Notes: generated from the letters alone by a model not told the origin. 44,534 nucleotides of DNA from an uncultured Bacteroidales bacterium (GCA_944322815.1 CALUQB010000024.1:1-44534); one strand, 5' to 3'; numbered from the stretch's first letter, positions 17,198 to 26,206 are shown. A program made the numbers and translations.

Positions 17198-18687
17198 AAC
17201 CCGATTCCGTTTATCTGACTGTAAATCCTGTCTGCCGGGACCAGTTCGCTGCATGTGACTATCGTCCCCACCATGACACCGAGCATACCGTGCGAATTCA
17301 CATTCTGTCCGGCGAGAAAAAGGTTCGGGATCTTCGTCCTGTAAGGGACACGGCCTTCCGCTCCCGCATGGATATCCTTCGCCACGCCGTACATGGATCC
17401 GTCCTCTGTCCCGGTATAGTCCAGGTATGTAAGCGGTGTGGACGTGTAATAGCTTTCTATGGAAGCCGCCAGACCCGGCCTGTGTTTTTCTACCTCGGAA
17501 ATGAGGCGTCCGGCATGTTCCCGCTTGAATGCTTCGTATGAATCGCCCCTGCGACCCGGTCTCGTACCGCGCCACCTTTCCACATCCGCGAAATTCATAT
17601 ATGACAGTATCACCCCGCTTTCAGCCCATTCGGCGTGCGCATCATGACAGAAATGCATGTAAAGGAAGCCTTTCGGCCAATTCTCCCGGGTATAATGCTC
17701 GCAGCCCCACGGAGTCCCGCAACCGTAGCCGTAATAGTTCGTATTCATGTACGGCATGGTTCCTGGCCTGAACTTGAGATAGACCGCAAATCCAGAGGCA
17801 GTCTGGGGGATATTGTTTATCCTCGACCTGAAAGCCGGGCGTATCAGCCTTGTATCCAGCATCTCCAGCAGACGTTTCGGATGTACGGTGCTTATCACGA
17901 AATCCGCAGGATAGAACTCTCCGTCTTCCGTTTCCACGCCTGTGGCCCTGGTATCGTCGCAATGTACTTTCACCGCCTTCTTCTTCACAAGCAGCCGTCC
18001 GCCCATATTCCTGATACCGTCCGCGAGAGAAAATGCTATGGCATCGCTCCCGCCCACGACCCTGAACGCACTCCGGTTATAGAAATCCATGATGAACGCA
18101 TGCTGGGAAAACGGGGTCTTGTCCAGCTCTGCGGCATACAGCGGCAGATCGCCTGCCAGCACCTTCTTCAGAAGATCATCTTTGAAAAGGCTGTCCAGGA
18201 CCTCGTTCATGGCCCGGGTCTGATATTCCGTATTCGCCGCCATATCCCTTCCGGCAGAAGTCAGGGAAGAAAGTGAGGATGCCGAGGCTATCCTGCGTAT
18301 GATATCCATGTATTTCGCAAGCGCATCCCTTTCACTCGGGAAATATTGAGACATCTGCTCTATGAATGCCTCGCGGCCGTTAGCGAAACGGAACTCCTGT
18401 CCTGAGAGGCCGACAGTATTGTAACCCGTTCTATCCAAAGGGCTAAGTCTGACAGTATCGGCAAGTCCGAAATACCTCATCAGCCTGTGCATGGTCTGCC
18501 CCGGTGCAGCCGAGCCTATGAAATGCATTCCTGTCTCGAACTTCACTCCTTTTCTGGAAAAGCACTGGAGACATCCGCCTGCCTGCGCACCCTGTTCGAG
18601 AACGGTGACATCATAACCGTTCTTCTGCAGGATAAAGGCGCATGTCAGTCCGCCCAGTCCGGAACCTATAACCACAACCTCAGACAT
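17194..18687 (-). CDS. FAD-dependent CrtI/retinol-saturase-like oxidoreductase B
   Basis: 497 residues. Motifs: VVIGSGLGGL at the N-terminus, VLEQGAQAGGCLQCF, and NLFLAGQNVNSHGMLG near the C-terminus. Same family as its downstream neighbour; expected soluble or peripheral and acting on an isoprenoid-like or polyene acyl chain. The start overlaps the preceding gene by eight bases. The presence of two adjacent, divergent copies suggests sequential steps or a heterodimer. Direction of the reaction (desaturation or saturation) cannot be read from sequence. Confidence 0.87.
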   Translation of the reverse strand: MSEVVVIGSGLGGLTCAFILQKNGYDVTVLEQGAQAGGCLQCFSRKGVKFETGMHFIGSAAPGQTMHRLMRYFGLADTVRLSPLDRTGYNTVGLSGQEFRFANGREAFIEQMSQYFPSERDALAKYMDIIRRIASASSLSSLTSAGRDMAANTEYQTRAMNEVLDSLFKDDLLKKVLAGDLPLYAAELDKTPFSQHAFIMDFYNRSAFRVVGGSDAIAFSLADGIRNMGGRLLVKKKAVKVHCDDTRATGVETEDGEFYPADFVISTVHPKRLLEMLDTRLIRPAFRSRINNIPQTASGFAVYLKFRPGTMPYMNTNYYGYGCGTPWGCEHYTRENWPKGFLYMHFCHDAHAEWAESGVILSYMNFADVERWRGTRPGRRGDSYEAFKREHAGRLISEVEKHRPGLAASIESYYTSTPLTYLDYTGTEDGSMYGVAKDIHAGAEGRVPYRTKIPNLFLAGQNVNSHGMLGVMVGTIVTCSELVPADRIYSQINGIGL

Positions 18688-20212
18688 ATTGCTCTATCTT
18701 GTTTGCAATTTCATCATATCTTTTCCTGCAATACTTTCTCATATACGATGCCTGCTCTCTCGATTCCGGACCGACGGCATTGCGCAGTTCCTCAGGAGAT
18801 ATCCGCCTCCCGATTTCCAGATGGATCATCCCTTTCCTGAGCAGCCGGCCTTTCTTGGGCAGGATTTTGCCTGTCCCGTAAAGGACCAGAGGAATGATAT
18901 CCAGGCCCAGGGCGGCAGCTATGTGGAATGCCCCCTGATGGAACCGTCCTATGCTGCAGTCCATGGAGCGCGTACCCTCCGGATATACGGCTATGCTGTA
19001 CCCTCTCTCCGCCAGTGAACGAAACCGGGGCATAAGCTCATCGAGATTCATGGTGACAGGATAGAATTCCGCCTGGTGAATGGCATAGCTGTACATGGGA
19101 TTATGCCAAACCCAACCGGCTGTCAATACCACTATCTTAGGAGTAAGGGCGAGCAGAGGCAGCAGATCCAGATGGGACTGGTGATTGCAGATGATCACGG
19201 CCGGCCTGGAGAAATCTTCTCCGTACCTGTTGTCCAGAGAGTACCTGGCACCCGGGAACTTATGGTAGATCAGGATGAACTTCGCCATGAAATTCATGAT
19301 GCGGTGGAGATTGTATCTCTTGCGCTCCGTCATCTTCCCTACACCCATGTACAGGTACATGGCAGGAGTCAAAATGAACATGGTGCCGATGATGAAGACA
19401 AGAAACGCATATACGGTACACAGAAAGGCTGTCAGATACCGGAATATCGCGGCAGGAAGTCCGTAAATGACAGCCAGGAGGCACAGGACCATGTTCAGTA
19501 TGGTAATACGCATGAAATCCCTTCCCGGACGGAAATGGGAGACCCTTTCATCCATCGGAGGATAATACACGTTCACAGGTTCGCTCACGAGCCGGACACC
19601 ATGCCACGAGGCCACGACCATCAATGCGAGTTCCGCCTCATATCTCGACGGCAGCAGGGACAGCCAGCGCAGCTTTCTCAGAGGATATAGCCGGTACCCC
19701 GTCTGCGTATCCTTGAGATAATGGCCTGTCTGTACCGCAAACCAGAAGTTGCTGAAAGAATTGGCGAATTTGCTGCCCTTGCTTCTGACAGCATTTTCGA
19801 GATCCTTTCTCTGACCTACTATCAATGCTCCCGGATTCTCCATATTCGCTTTCAGCAGCAGCGGAATATCCTCCGGGAAATGCTGTCCGTCCCCGTCCAG
19901 GGTGACTGCATACGAAAAACCCGCCTTCAAGGCGTACCTGAAACCTGACTTCAAGGCTGATCCTTTCCCTTTATTGACCTTCAGGTCAATGATCACAGGC
20001 TTTTCAGGAAGATTTTCCAGTATTTCCATAGTGCCGTCGGTACAGCCGTCACAGACAACGATGACATCATGACACTGCGCCATGGAACGGGATACGACAT
20101 CAGCTATCGTCCCCGCATTGTTGTATGTAGGGATGACCACGCATATGCCGCGGTCGCGGAGAAGCTGTTTCGAATCCTGCGTATCCATGGCTGTCACTCG
20201 GATATGCTGCAT
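18680..20212 (-). CDS. GT2 glycosyltransferase fused to PlsC-like acyltransferase
   Basis: Residues about 22-225 are a DPM1-like GT2 domain (VVIPTYNNAGT, DGDGQ at 106-110 binding the sugar nucleotide metal). Two hydrophobic segments follow (about 236-295), then a PlsC domain (about 330-500) with HX4D in NHQSHLD (His344, Asp349) and PEGTRS (411-416). The fusion recurs in Bacteroidota aryl-polyene/flexirubin-type clusters. It would couple glycosyl and acyl transfer at the inner membrane. Met9 (20188) is an alternative start that removes the 19-base overlap with the dehydratase gene. Confidence 0.87.
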   Translation of the reverse strand: MQHIRVTAMDTQDSKQLLRDRGICVVIPTYNNAGTIADVVSRSMAQCHDVIVVCDGCTDGTMEILENLPEKPVIIDLKVNKGKGSALKSGFRYALKAGFSYAVTLDGDGQHFPEDIPLLLKANMENPGALIVGQRKDLENAVRSKGSKFANSFSNFWFAVQTGHYLKDTQTGYRLYPLRKLRWLSLLPSRYEAELALMVVASWHGVRLVSEPVNVYYPPMDERVSHFRPGRDFMRITILNMVLCLLAVIYGLPAAIFRYLTAFLCTVYAFLVFIIGTMFILTPAMYLYMGVGKMTERKRYNLHRIMNFMAKFILIYHKFPGARYSLDNRYGEDFSRPAVIICNHQSHLDLLPLLALTPKIVVLTAGWVWHNPMYSYAIHQAEFYPVTMNLDELMPRFRSLAERGYSIAVYPEGTRSMDCSIGRFHQGAFHIAAALGLDIIPLVLYGTGKILPKKGRLLRKGMIHLEIGRRISPEELRNAVGPESREQASYMRKYCRKRYDEIANKIEQYV

Positions 20213-20568
20213 GCCAGCGACAACTTCGCATACACCGTTCCTCCGCCTGTCACGCTTATCTGACAGGAAACGGTATCGCCCTCTTCGATGAACTTGTCCA
20301 GAGTGCAGTCCAGAAGCATGATTTCAGCTGGAGAAATCACTTTCAGGAACTTGATGTTCTTCGCGCATTTCAAGACCAGAGGATGCCCGCAGGTTTCCGA
20401 CATCAGTTCGATGGCGATCTGCATTATGCAGACCCCGGGCGTGATGGGTTCCCCGGGGAAATGTGCCTTGTATATGAAATGTTCCGGATTCAGCCTTATC
20501 GTATAGACGTGGCGGCCGTCTTCGGAAGAAGCGGATACTATGGAGAACAATGAGTCAAGCAGTTTCAT
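20194..20568 (-). CDS. Hotdog-fold 3-hydroxyacyl-ACP dehydratase (FabZ-like)
   Basis: 124 residues with the diagnostic HFPGEPITPG motif (His36) followed by the central helix MQIAIELMSE, whose Glu54 would be the second catalytic residue. Removes water from a 3-hydroxyacyl-ACP to give the trans-2-enoyl form. It is one of two dehydratases in the operon; the other is of a different subtype, so they probably act on different chain positions or in a complex. Confidence 0.85.
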   Translation of the reverse strand: MKLLDSLFSIVSASSEDGRHVYTIRLNPEHFIYKAHFPGEPITPGVCIMQIAIELMSETCGHPLVLKCAKNIKFLKVISPAEIMLLDCTLDKFIEEGDTVSCQISVTGGGTVYAKLSLACSISE

Positions 20569-20587
20569 GATCTGAGAATAATTGTTT

Positions 20588-21211
20588 TCATTTCAAATGG
20601 AAGAGTCCCGGGTCCAGGTCTCCGTTCAGCTTTACATCAGTAAAGCTGATAACAGTCAGGTCTCCTGACTGTTCATGCATTTCGATTCCGGAGACAGTGT
20701 TTCTGGCCGGATCGAAATGCAGGACGAGCTTCGTCCACATCTGCAACATGCTTTTCTTCACCGGAACGAGTGTAACCACCCATTCTCCGGCATCTTCGGT
20801 GACAGAAACGTGGAAAGACTTCTCATCTGACAGACATTTTCCCGATACGCTGCCCAACATGAAGCCGGCCATCTCCCTGTACATACGGTTCTTCCTCACA
20901 TCCACGCTGTCTGTACGTCCTTCGTTTTCCAGAAACACAGTATCGCCGTTCACTATGAATATGCTGGAGTATGGTGAAGTATATTCCCACCTCAGCCTGC
21001 CCGGCTGGCTGCAATACATCTTCCCCTCCGACACCATCCTGTCATCAAGTATCTTCATGCTTTTGGTCTGCACGAAGCTGCATTCCAGACTTTCTATCGC
21101 AGCACTTGCATCCTCTATCCGCCTTATCATTTCATCTTCTCCAGCAGACCGGGACACTGCCTGCAAAGGCAGCAGGCACAAGAGGGAAACTATGAAAATT
21201 TGTTTTATCAT
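20588..21211 (-). CDS. LolA-like periplasmic lipid/lipoprotein carrier
   Basis: 207 residues with a signal peptide (LLCLLPLQAVS) and the LolA-type half-barrel pattern: FVQTKSMKILDDRMVSEGK (in part), PGRLRWEYTSPY and IFIVNGDTVF. Standard LolA moves lipoproteins from inner to outer membrane. Homologues encoded inside aryl-polyene-type clusters are thought to ferry the lipidated pigment instead. Lies 19 bases after the transporter gene and 19 before the dehydratase gene. Confidence 0.85.
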   Translation of the reverse strand: MIKQIFIVSLLCLLPLQAVSRSAGEDEMIRRIEDASAAIESLECSFVQTKSMKILDDRMVSEGKMYCSQPGRLRWEYTSPYSSIFIVNGDTVFLENEGRTDSVDVRKNRMYREMAGFMLGSVSGKCLSDEKSFHVSVTEDAGEWVVTLVPVKKSMLQMWTKLVLHFDPARNTVSGIEMHEQSGDLTVISFTDVKLNGDLDPGLFHLK

Positions 21212-21224
21212 CTCGTTATCTCCA

Positions 21225-21587
21225 TCATCTCGCTATCAAATAACATCCTGCCATTATGAGCAATACGCCTGTCCATTTGAGAAAGTCCACTTGCTCATGA
21301 AAGAACACTATGGCCGCTATCATACCGAACACATAACTCAGCGAAACCAGAGGATAGGCCATGCTGAAAGGATAGTGCTTGATGATATGGAACCAAAGCA
21401 GGCTTCCGGCTCCGTAACACAGACCGCAAGCGGCAAACTGCCAGTTCAGAAATACCGATTTCCAGAAAGCAAGGGTCATGGAAAACGGCAACATACGGAC
21501 AAGTGCGAACTTCAGGAGCACCTGTCCTCCGGCCAGCAACAGGCTCTGGACTATGGCTAACAACAGCAGTGGCATCTTACCTGACAT
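21225..21587 (-). CDS. Small 4-TM EamA/SMR-like membrane protein
   Basis: 120 residues forming four hydrophobic helices (about 6-28, 40-60, 68-92, 98-118) with conserved Gly, Pro and Tyr spaced as in half-size drug/metabolite transporters (PFSMAYPLVSLSYVFGM in part). Such proteins dimerise and may flip undecaprenyl-linked or lipid substrates, as with ArnE/ArnF. Start codon overlaps the preceding stop (TGATG). Role in flipping the lipid intermediate is inference. Confidence 0.75.
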   Translation of the reverse strand: MSGKMPLLLLAIVQSLLLAGGQVLLKFALVRMLPFSMTLAFWKSVFLNWQFAACGLCYGAGSLLWFHIIKHYPFSMAYPLVSLSYVFGMIAAIVFFHEQVDFLKWTGVLLIMAGCYLIAR

Positions 21588-23320
21588 CAGTTCCGTACCA
21601 GTACCAGGGCTTTCGCGAATACGCTCTCAGCCTCTTCCGCATCCGGATTTCCGGCAAAGACCGGAAGCATCTCATCGAATGAAACCACCAGGACCGAGCC
21701 GGCTTTCCCGGTACGTATCAGTCTCCCGGCATCGCGCATCGCCCAGTGCGCGGATTCATCTCCGTGCGAATATGTGATATTGTAGCCATGGCATCCCGTC
21801 CTGATGGCGATGGCTGAACTTATGGTATTGTGGGTGCTCAGCATGAACAGTGTCGGTTTCAGATGCTCTTCATCATTGGAAGCGATGTCTTCCAGGAACT
21901 GCATGCTGATATCCAGCATTCCCCTGGATGTCGCCGTGACTATGGCATCAGGGCAGCTGATTCCAGCATCTTTCAGGGCGCGGAACGCCGCCAGATGGGC
22001 CGCTTTCATCAGTTTCCCCATCCTTCTCGACTCCATCGGAGATATGAACTCTTTCAAGTCTGCCAGCATGTCAGCCGAATCCACGGTTTCGCAGGCCGCT
22101 GTCCTTGAAGAAAAAGCGTCCTTGTGCCCAGACTTGGTTTCCGGTCTGTTCCGGCTGATAACCAGAGACGAATCATTGCCGCCGAATCCGAATGAATTGC
22201 AGACTATATTGTCCAACCGGATTCCAGTAGTCCCGGAAGTAGGGGTGATCAGACCGTCAGCCTGTTTTTTCCATCCGAGATTTGCAGGGGTGAAGTCATT
22301 CTGCATGGCCAGCAGACAGATCACCGTCTCTATCGAACCGGAAGCGGACGTAGTATGTCCGGTAAAAGACTTGGTGCTGGACACCTCGGGCATACTGTCA
22401 CCGAAAATCCGTTTCAGGGCCTGGCTTTCCGATGCATCGTTGTTAGGAGTTCCCGTCCCGTGAGCATTCACATATTGGATATCTCCGGACTTCAGTCCGG
22501 CCATTTCCATGGCATCCTTCATGGCCAGATAGGCCCCTTCTCCATTCTCGGAAGAAGCCGTCTGATGAAAAGCGTCACAACGGTTCCCGTATCCGGTCAC
22601 ATAAGCCATGCTTTCAGGAGAATCCCGTTCGAGCACTACAAATGCGGCACCTTCGCCGAGATTCAGTCCTGTCCTCGTATCATCGAAAGGCCGGCACGGC
22701 TTGCTGTCAAGAATCATCAGAGTATTGAACCCGTTCAGGTGATACTTGCTCAGAGATTCCGAACCTCCGGCTATCACGATGTCGGCTTCCCCGTTGTCTA
22801 TCATTTCCGCACCTAAAATGATAGAATTGAGTGCCGAAGAACAGGCCGTAGAGACAGTGCATGTCTCCACCCCACCCAGTCCTGCAAGCTCGGCTATCTC
22901 ATCCGTGCTTTTTCCGCATTCATTGCCATGGGGAATGTCAGGATGCGGTTTTCCGGCCTTCATCTGCAGATAATACCGCTCCGTCAGGTCCATACCTCCG
23001 ACAGTCGTCCCCGATATCAGGACGACACGCTTGCCGCTGATATCCGTTATGCCTGCGTGGGCCAAAGCCTGGCGTACGGCTATCGCCCCCATCAGTGATG
23101 TACGGCTGACCTGTCCCGGAGCAGTGACCCCCAGCATGGACTTCATCTCTTCGTTCGAAAGCTTTACCTCGCCGACAGGCAGATCGGAATGTTTCGATTC
23201 CAGATATTTCATCTGCCCGATACCTGACCTGCCATTCCGCAATGACTCCAGCACCTGTGAAGCATCGTTGCCGATGGCGCAGATGATGCCGAATCCGGTT
23301 ATGGATATGGGAGCGTTCAT
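21587..23320 (-). CDS. Ketosynthase fused to a chain-length-factor-like second domain
   Basis: Residues 1-395 are a complete KAS I/II-type beta-ketoacyl synthase with the triad Cys160 (STACSSA), His287 (NAHGTGT) and His322 (FTGHTTSASG), plus Lys317. Residues about 425-577 match the Ketoacyl-synt_2 pattern (MGKLMKAAHLAAFRAL, ATSRGMLD, LFMLSTHNTISSAIAI in part, VVSFDEMLPVF) that is a stand-alone small protein in many aryl-polyene clusters. The second domain has no active-site Cys. It extends the polyene chain on an ACP; the fused domain may set chain length. The start overlaps the ACP stop as TAATG. Confidence 0.88.
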   Translation of the reverse strand: MNAPISITGFGIICAIGNDASQVLESLRNGRSGIGQMKYLESKHSDLPVGEVKLSNEEMKSMLGVTAPGQVSRTSLMGAIAVRQALAHAGITDISGKRVVLISGTTVGGMDLTERYYLQMKAGKPHPDIPHGNECGKSTDEIAELAGLGGVETCTVSTACSSALNSIILGAEMIDNGEADIVIAGGSESLSKYHLNGFNTLMILDSKPCRPFDDTRTGLNLGEGAAFVVLERDSPESMAYVTGYGNRCDAFHQTASSENGEGAYLAMKDAMEMAGLKSGDIQYVNAHGTGTPNNDASESQALKRIFGDSMPEVSSTKSFTGHTTSASGSIETVICLLAMQNDFTPANLGWKKQADGLITPTSGTTGIRLDNIVCNSFGFGGNDSSLVISRNRPETKSGHKDAFSSRTAACETVDSADMLADLKEFISPMESRRMGKLMKAAHLAAFRALKDAGISCPDAIVTATSRGMLDISMQFLEDIASNDEEHLKPTLFMLSTHNTISSAIAIRTGCHGYNITYSHGDESAHWAMRDAGRLIRTGKAGSVLVVSFDEMLPVFAGNPDAEEAESVFAKALVLVRN

Positions 23321-23577
23321 TATTTTGTCCTGTGTTTTTCTATATAGTCTGCTATGGAACCGATACTTTTGAATATGGCCTTTCCTTCAGATGCATTCGC
23401 GAGCTTGATTCCGTAATATTTGTCCAGAATCACGATTATCTCCAACGCATCGATAGAGTCGAGACCAAGTCCGTCACCGAAAAGAGGGGCATCATCGTCA
23501 ATATCTTCCGGCGTCACGCCTTCCAGATTCAAAGCATCTATAATCTGCTGTTTCAAAGTCAAAATCAAATCTTCCAT
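23320..23577 (-). CDS. Acyl carrier protein (GLDSID type)
   Basis: 85 residues from the ATG at 23577 (MEDLILTLKQ); upstream in-frame Met would overlap the preceding gene. Phosphopantetheine attachment Ser41 in GLGLDSIDALE. Sits between the two ketosynthase-fusion genes and overlaps one by a single base, implying it carries the growing chain for them. Confidence 0.88.
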   Translation of the reverse strand: MEDLILTLKQQIIDALNLEGVTPEDIDDDAPLFGDGLGLDSIDALEIIVILDKYYGIKLANASEGKAIFKSIGSIADYIEKHRTK

Positions 23578-23588
23578 GACAATTCCAT

Positions 23589-25298
23589 TTATATTGTTAA
23601 TATCCTGATATCTGCCTCGAACGTATCCTCGGCGCTGCAATCCACCCATCCCGTGATCATGCTGCTCACATCGGAACAGGAGAAAGTGGCATCCACTATA
23701 TTTCCCATCAACCTCTCATTCCGTTCGTCCAGAATATAGAACGAAGTCTCTCCCCTGTAACCGTTCCTGATGGCCACTTCTCCGGCAGTTATATTCGGCA
23801 AGGTGAATATGGCCAGCGACGGGCTCGGGAAAAATCCATCCCCGCCGCATATCGTGGAGATGTGCTTGCGGTCAGAAACGATGGTCGAAGAACGGTTGAA
23901 GAACACAAGAGCCCTGTTCACGTCAGGAACGGCAGCATTCTCTTCCCTGACCAGCAACTGCGAAGCCACATAAACCAGTCTGTTGAACACATCCATCTTA
24001 TAAAATTTCGGCCAGTCCGTCAGCATCGTCCTGTATATCCATGTCAGCATGGCTTTCCCGCTCTGTTCCACAGGGATATTCCGGCCGTCAATGCTTAGTG
24101 AAGAATCGGTAAGACGTACTGAATGTACGGTTTGAGGATTTTTCTTCACAGCTGCCCCGGAACCGGCGGTCTTTGCCAGGGCTTTCGAATAAAGCAGGGC
24201 ACCGTTACAGCCGCCGAATCCCGAAATGATTTTCAGGAACGAACTTTTGTCCGTCCTGCCCTCTCGGTTGCTTATGGAAATCCGGCCGCTGACTCCGATT
24301 TCATCGAACCCTCTTACCGGAAGAATGCAGCCGTCATCCAGAGCTCTCATCACCAGAACTGCTTCGAGCACTCCGGCAGCACCGAAAGTGTGACCGTAAT
24401 ATCCCTTCAGGGCCGAAACAGGTACGGATGACAATGATGCACGCTCAAGCGCCACCGATTCCATCTGGTCATTGAACATGGTCGCCGTACCATGGGCGCT
24501 GACTACAGCCAGATCATCCCTGTCCCATCCGTCCAGAGTCCCGGATATCACTGCAAGAGTACCCGCCCCGTCCGGAGACGGTGCGCTCAGATGATAAGCG
24601 TCATTGTCCAGACATCCTTTGACCAGCTTCCACTGTCCTGCACCATCTTTTCCGTCATCACATCTGCCGAAAATGACTGCAGAAGCCGCTTCACCCAGGT
24701 TCAGGCCTCTCCGCTCGATATCGAAAGGCCGGCAGTCTTCAGGAGACAGCGACTTGAAAGACTGGAAAACAGCTACTTCAAAAAGAGACTGGCAGTCGAT
24801 TCCGCACACGACTGCATGATCACAGTACCCCGACTCTATCATCCTGTCTGCAAGCAACTGGGCCGTCACGCCGGAGATACAAGCATTGCATACCACTACA
24901 GGATCATTCGTCATACCGAAATACCCGGCTATTTTCCTGGCCGTGCTTCCCGGAGCCAGGTATGCTCCGTCCCGGGCTTCAGTCGGGCCAAGTTCCTCCA
25001 CATTCGCCTTTGTGGTACTTAAAACGAAAAGCGTCCGCGGTGACCTGATGTCCACATCCGCACGTGACAGCGCATCCTCTATTGCCCTTATGGCCAGGGA
25101 TTCGAAACGGGAATACCCGTTGACAGCCAGTTTCTCCCTCTGTTCCCGAGAAAAAAGCGATGCGACAAACCTGTCAGGCACTCCGTGCCAATTATCATAA
25201 GGTGCCAGAGCGGAACGCCCGGCCAGCAAGGCCCGGTAATTCTGCCCGACAGTTTCACCAAGCGGTGAAATGATGCTGTATGACAAGACTCTGATCAT
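23589..25298 (-). CDS. Ketosynthase fused to a degenerate half-ketosynthase domain
   Basis: Start ATG at 25298 overlaps the thioesterase stop as ATGA; a Met eight codons earlier is less likely. Residues 1-375 form a ketosynthase with Cys140 (CNACISG), His269 (SAHGTAT) and His303 (YYGHTFGAAG), with Lys298. Residues about 415-569 (YKMDVFNRLVYVASQLL, RALVFFNRSSTI, PSPSLAIFTLPN, RGETSFYI) look like an N-terminal thiolase half with no catalytic Cys; this block is a separate short protein in many relatives. Probably partners with the other ketosynthase fusion in chain elongation. Confidence 0.85.
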   Translation of the reverse strand: MIRVLSYSIISPLGETVGQNYRALLAGRSALAPYDNWHGVPDRFVASLFSREQREKLAVNGYSRFESLAIRAIEDALSRADVDIRSPRTLFVLSTTKANVEELGPTEARDGAYLAPGSTARKIAGYFGMTNDPVVVCNACISGVTAQLLADRMIESGYCDHAVVCGIDCQSLFEVAVFQSFKSLSPEDCRPFDIERRGLNLGEAASAVIFGRCDDGKDGAGQWKLVKGCLDNDAYHLSAPSPDGAGTLAVISGTLDGWDRDDLAVVSAHGTATMFNDQMESVALERASLSSVPVSALKGYYGHTFGAAGVLEAVLVMRALDDGCILPVRGFDEIGVSGRISISNREGRTDKSSFLKIISGFGGCNGALLYSKALAKTAGSGAAVKKNPQTVHSVRLTDSSLSIDGRNIPVEQSGKAMLTWIYRTMLTDWPKFYKMDVFNRLVYVASQLLVREENAAVPDVNRALVFFNRSSTIVSDRKHISTICGGDGFFPSPSLAIFTLPNITAGEVAIRNGYRGETSFYILDERNERLMGNIVDATFSCSDVSSMITGWVDCSAEDTFEADIRILTI

Positions 25299-25723
25299 AT
25301 CAGTCCCATATCTTTTTTCCATTCTACATAAAAATCAGGACTGTCCCAGAACAGTTTGAAATCCCTGTCCATGAAAACCTGCACACTGCGGGCGGTAAGG
25401 AACACCGTCCCGTTCTCAGGATCGAAGATTTCATAGTCGAAAATGATCTTGGCCGCTTCCACAGGACAATATGTGATCCTGACCACAGGCTTCATCCCGT
25501 ATATCAGCGGATGCTTGTAATCCATAGAAAGTTTGACTATCGGCGCGTAGATATTCTCCTGGATATATTTATGATAAGACAGCCCGTACTTCACCCCGAA
25601 AGCTTCTCTGGCATCCTCCAGATACAGCGGATACGAACCATGCCATACTACATTCATCATATCCACCTCACTGAACCTTATTTCGAACTGTTTTTCGACA
25701 GACAGGACCACATCGTTTTTCAT
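25295..25723 (-). CDS. 4-hydroxybenzoyl-CoA-type hotdog thioesterase
   Basis: 142 residues. The YbgC/4HBT signature is seen as FSEVDMMNVVWHGSYPLYLEDAREAF in parts: the catalytic Asp in SEVDMM and the N/H-x-x-Y-x-x-Y-x-E-x-A-R block. Hydrolyses acyl-CoA or acyl-ACP thioesters and could release or proofread chains. Coupled to the ketosynthase gene by an ATGA overlap. Confidence 0.85.
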   Translation of the reverse strand: MKNDVVLSVEKQFEIRFSEVDMMNVVWHGSYPLYLEDAREAFGVKYGLSYHKYIQENIYAPIVKLSMDYKHPLIYGMKPVVRITYCPVEAAKIIFDYEIFDPENGTVFLTARSVQVFMDRDFKLFWDSPDFYVEWKKDMGLI

Positions 25724-25753
25724 GACATACCCGGATTAAATTGCACACAAGGT

Positions 25754-26206
25754 TCATTCAATATTCCTGACAGACAGCTTGATTTCCGCAGAGGCTATGA
25801 CTTCCCCTCCGTTTCTGATCTCAGCGACAGCCAGGGTCATCCCGAAAACCTCTTCAAGAATGTCCACTTTGGTGGTTATCACATCTCCGGCAGACGGAAG
25901 ACTGTACACGACATAGTTCCTGACCGCACCTATGAAGCCGACCTGCACATCCTTGTGGAGAATATATTTGTTGTAGAATCCTATTCTGGCGGCACAGGTC
26001 TGCGCTATATTCTCAAGCATTCCCGATGCCGACAGTTTTCCACCGTCCACGAAGATATTACTGTCCCCTATGAGTGTTTCCGTCGTGGAAGTCCGCATTT
26101 CGAAATGTGTCATCCTGCCGATCATGACGAAAGGCTCCTGCTGGGGCAGAATATCATGCACATCTATGGTCCGGAGATATTCCTCCGTATATACAATAGG
26201 TTCCAT
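25754..26206 (-). CDS. Hotdog-fold dehydratase (ApeP-like)
   Basis: 150 residues from the ATG at 26206, which overlaps the preceding stop as TAATG. Pattern DILPQQEPFVMIGRM followed by SGMLENIAQTCAARIG, in which Glu in the central helix is the probable catalytic residue, matches the dehydratase subtype found in aryl-polyene clusters (ApeP-like) rather than classical FabZ. The usual His of the first motif is replaced by Gln (PQQEPF), so activity is not certain. Confidence 0.78.
   Translation of the reverse strand: MEPIVYTEEYLRTIDVHDILPQQEPFVMIGRMTHFEMRTSTTETLIGDSNIFVDGGKLSASGMLENIAQTCAARIGFYNKYILHKDVQVGFIGAVRNYVVYSLPSAGDVITTKVDILEEVFGMTLAVAEIRNGGEVIASAEIKLSVRNIE

Noticed and set aside
17198-17575. 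Long open extension upstream of flavoenzyme A
   Set aside because: It lies entirely inside the coding sequence of flavoenzyme B and the ATGA overlap at 17197 gives a clear start with the FAD motif.
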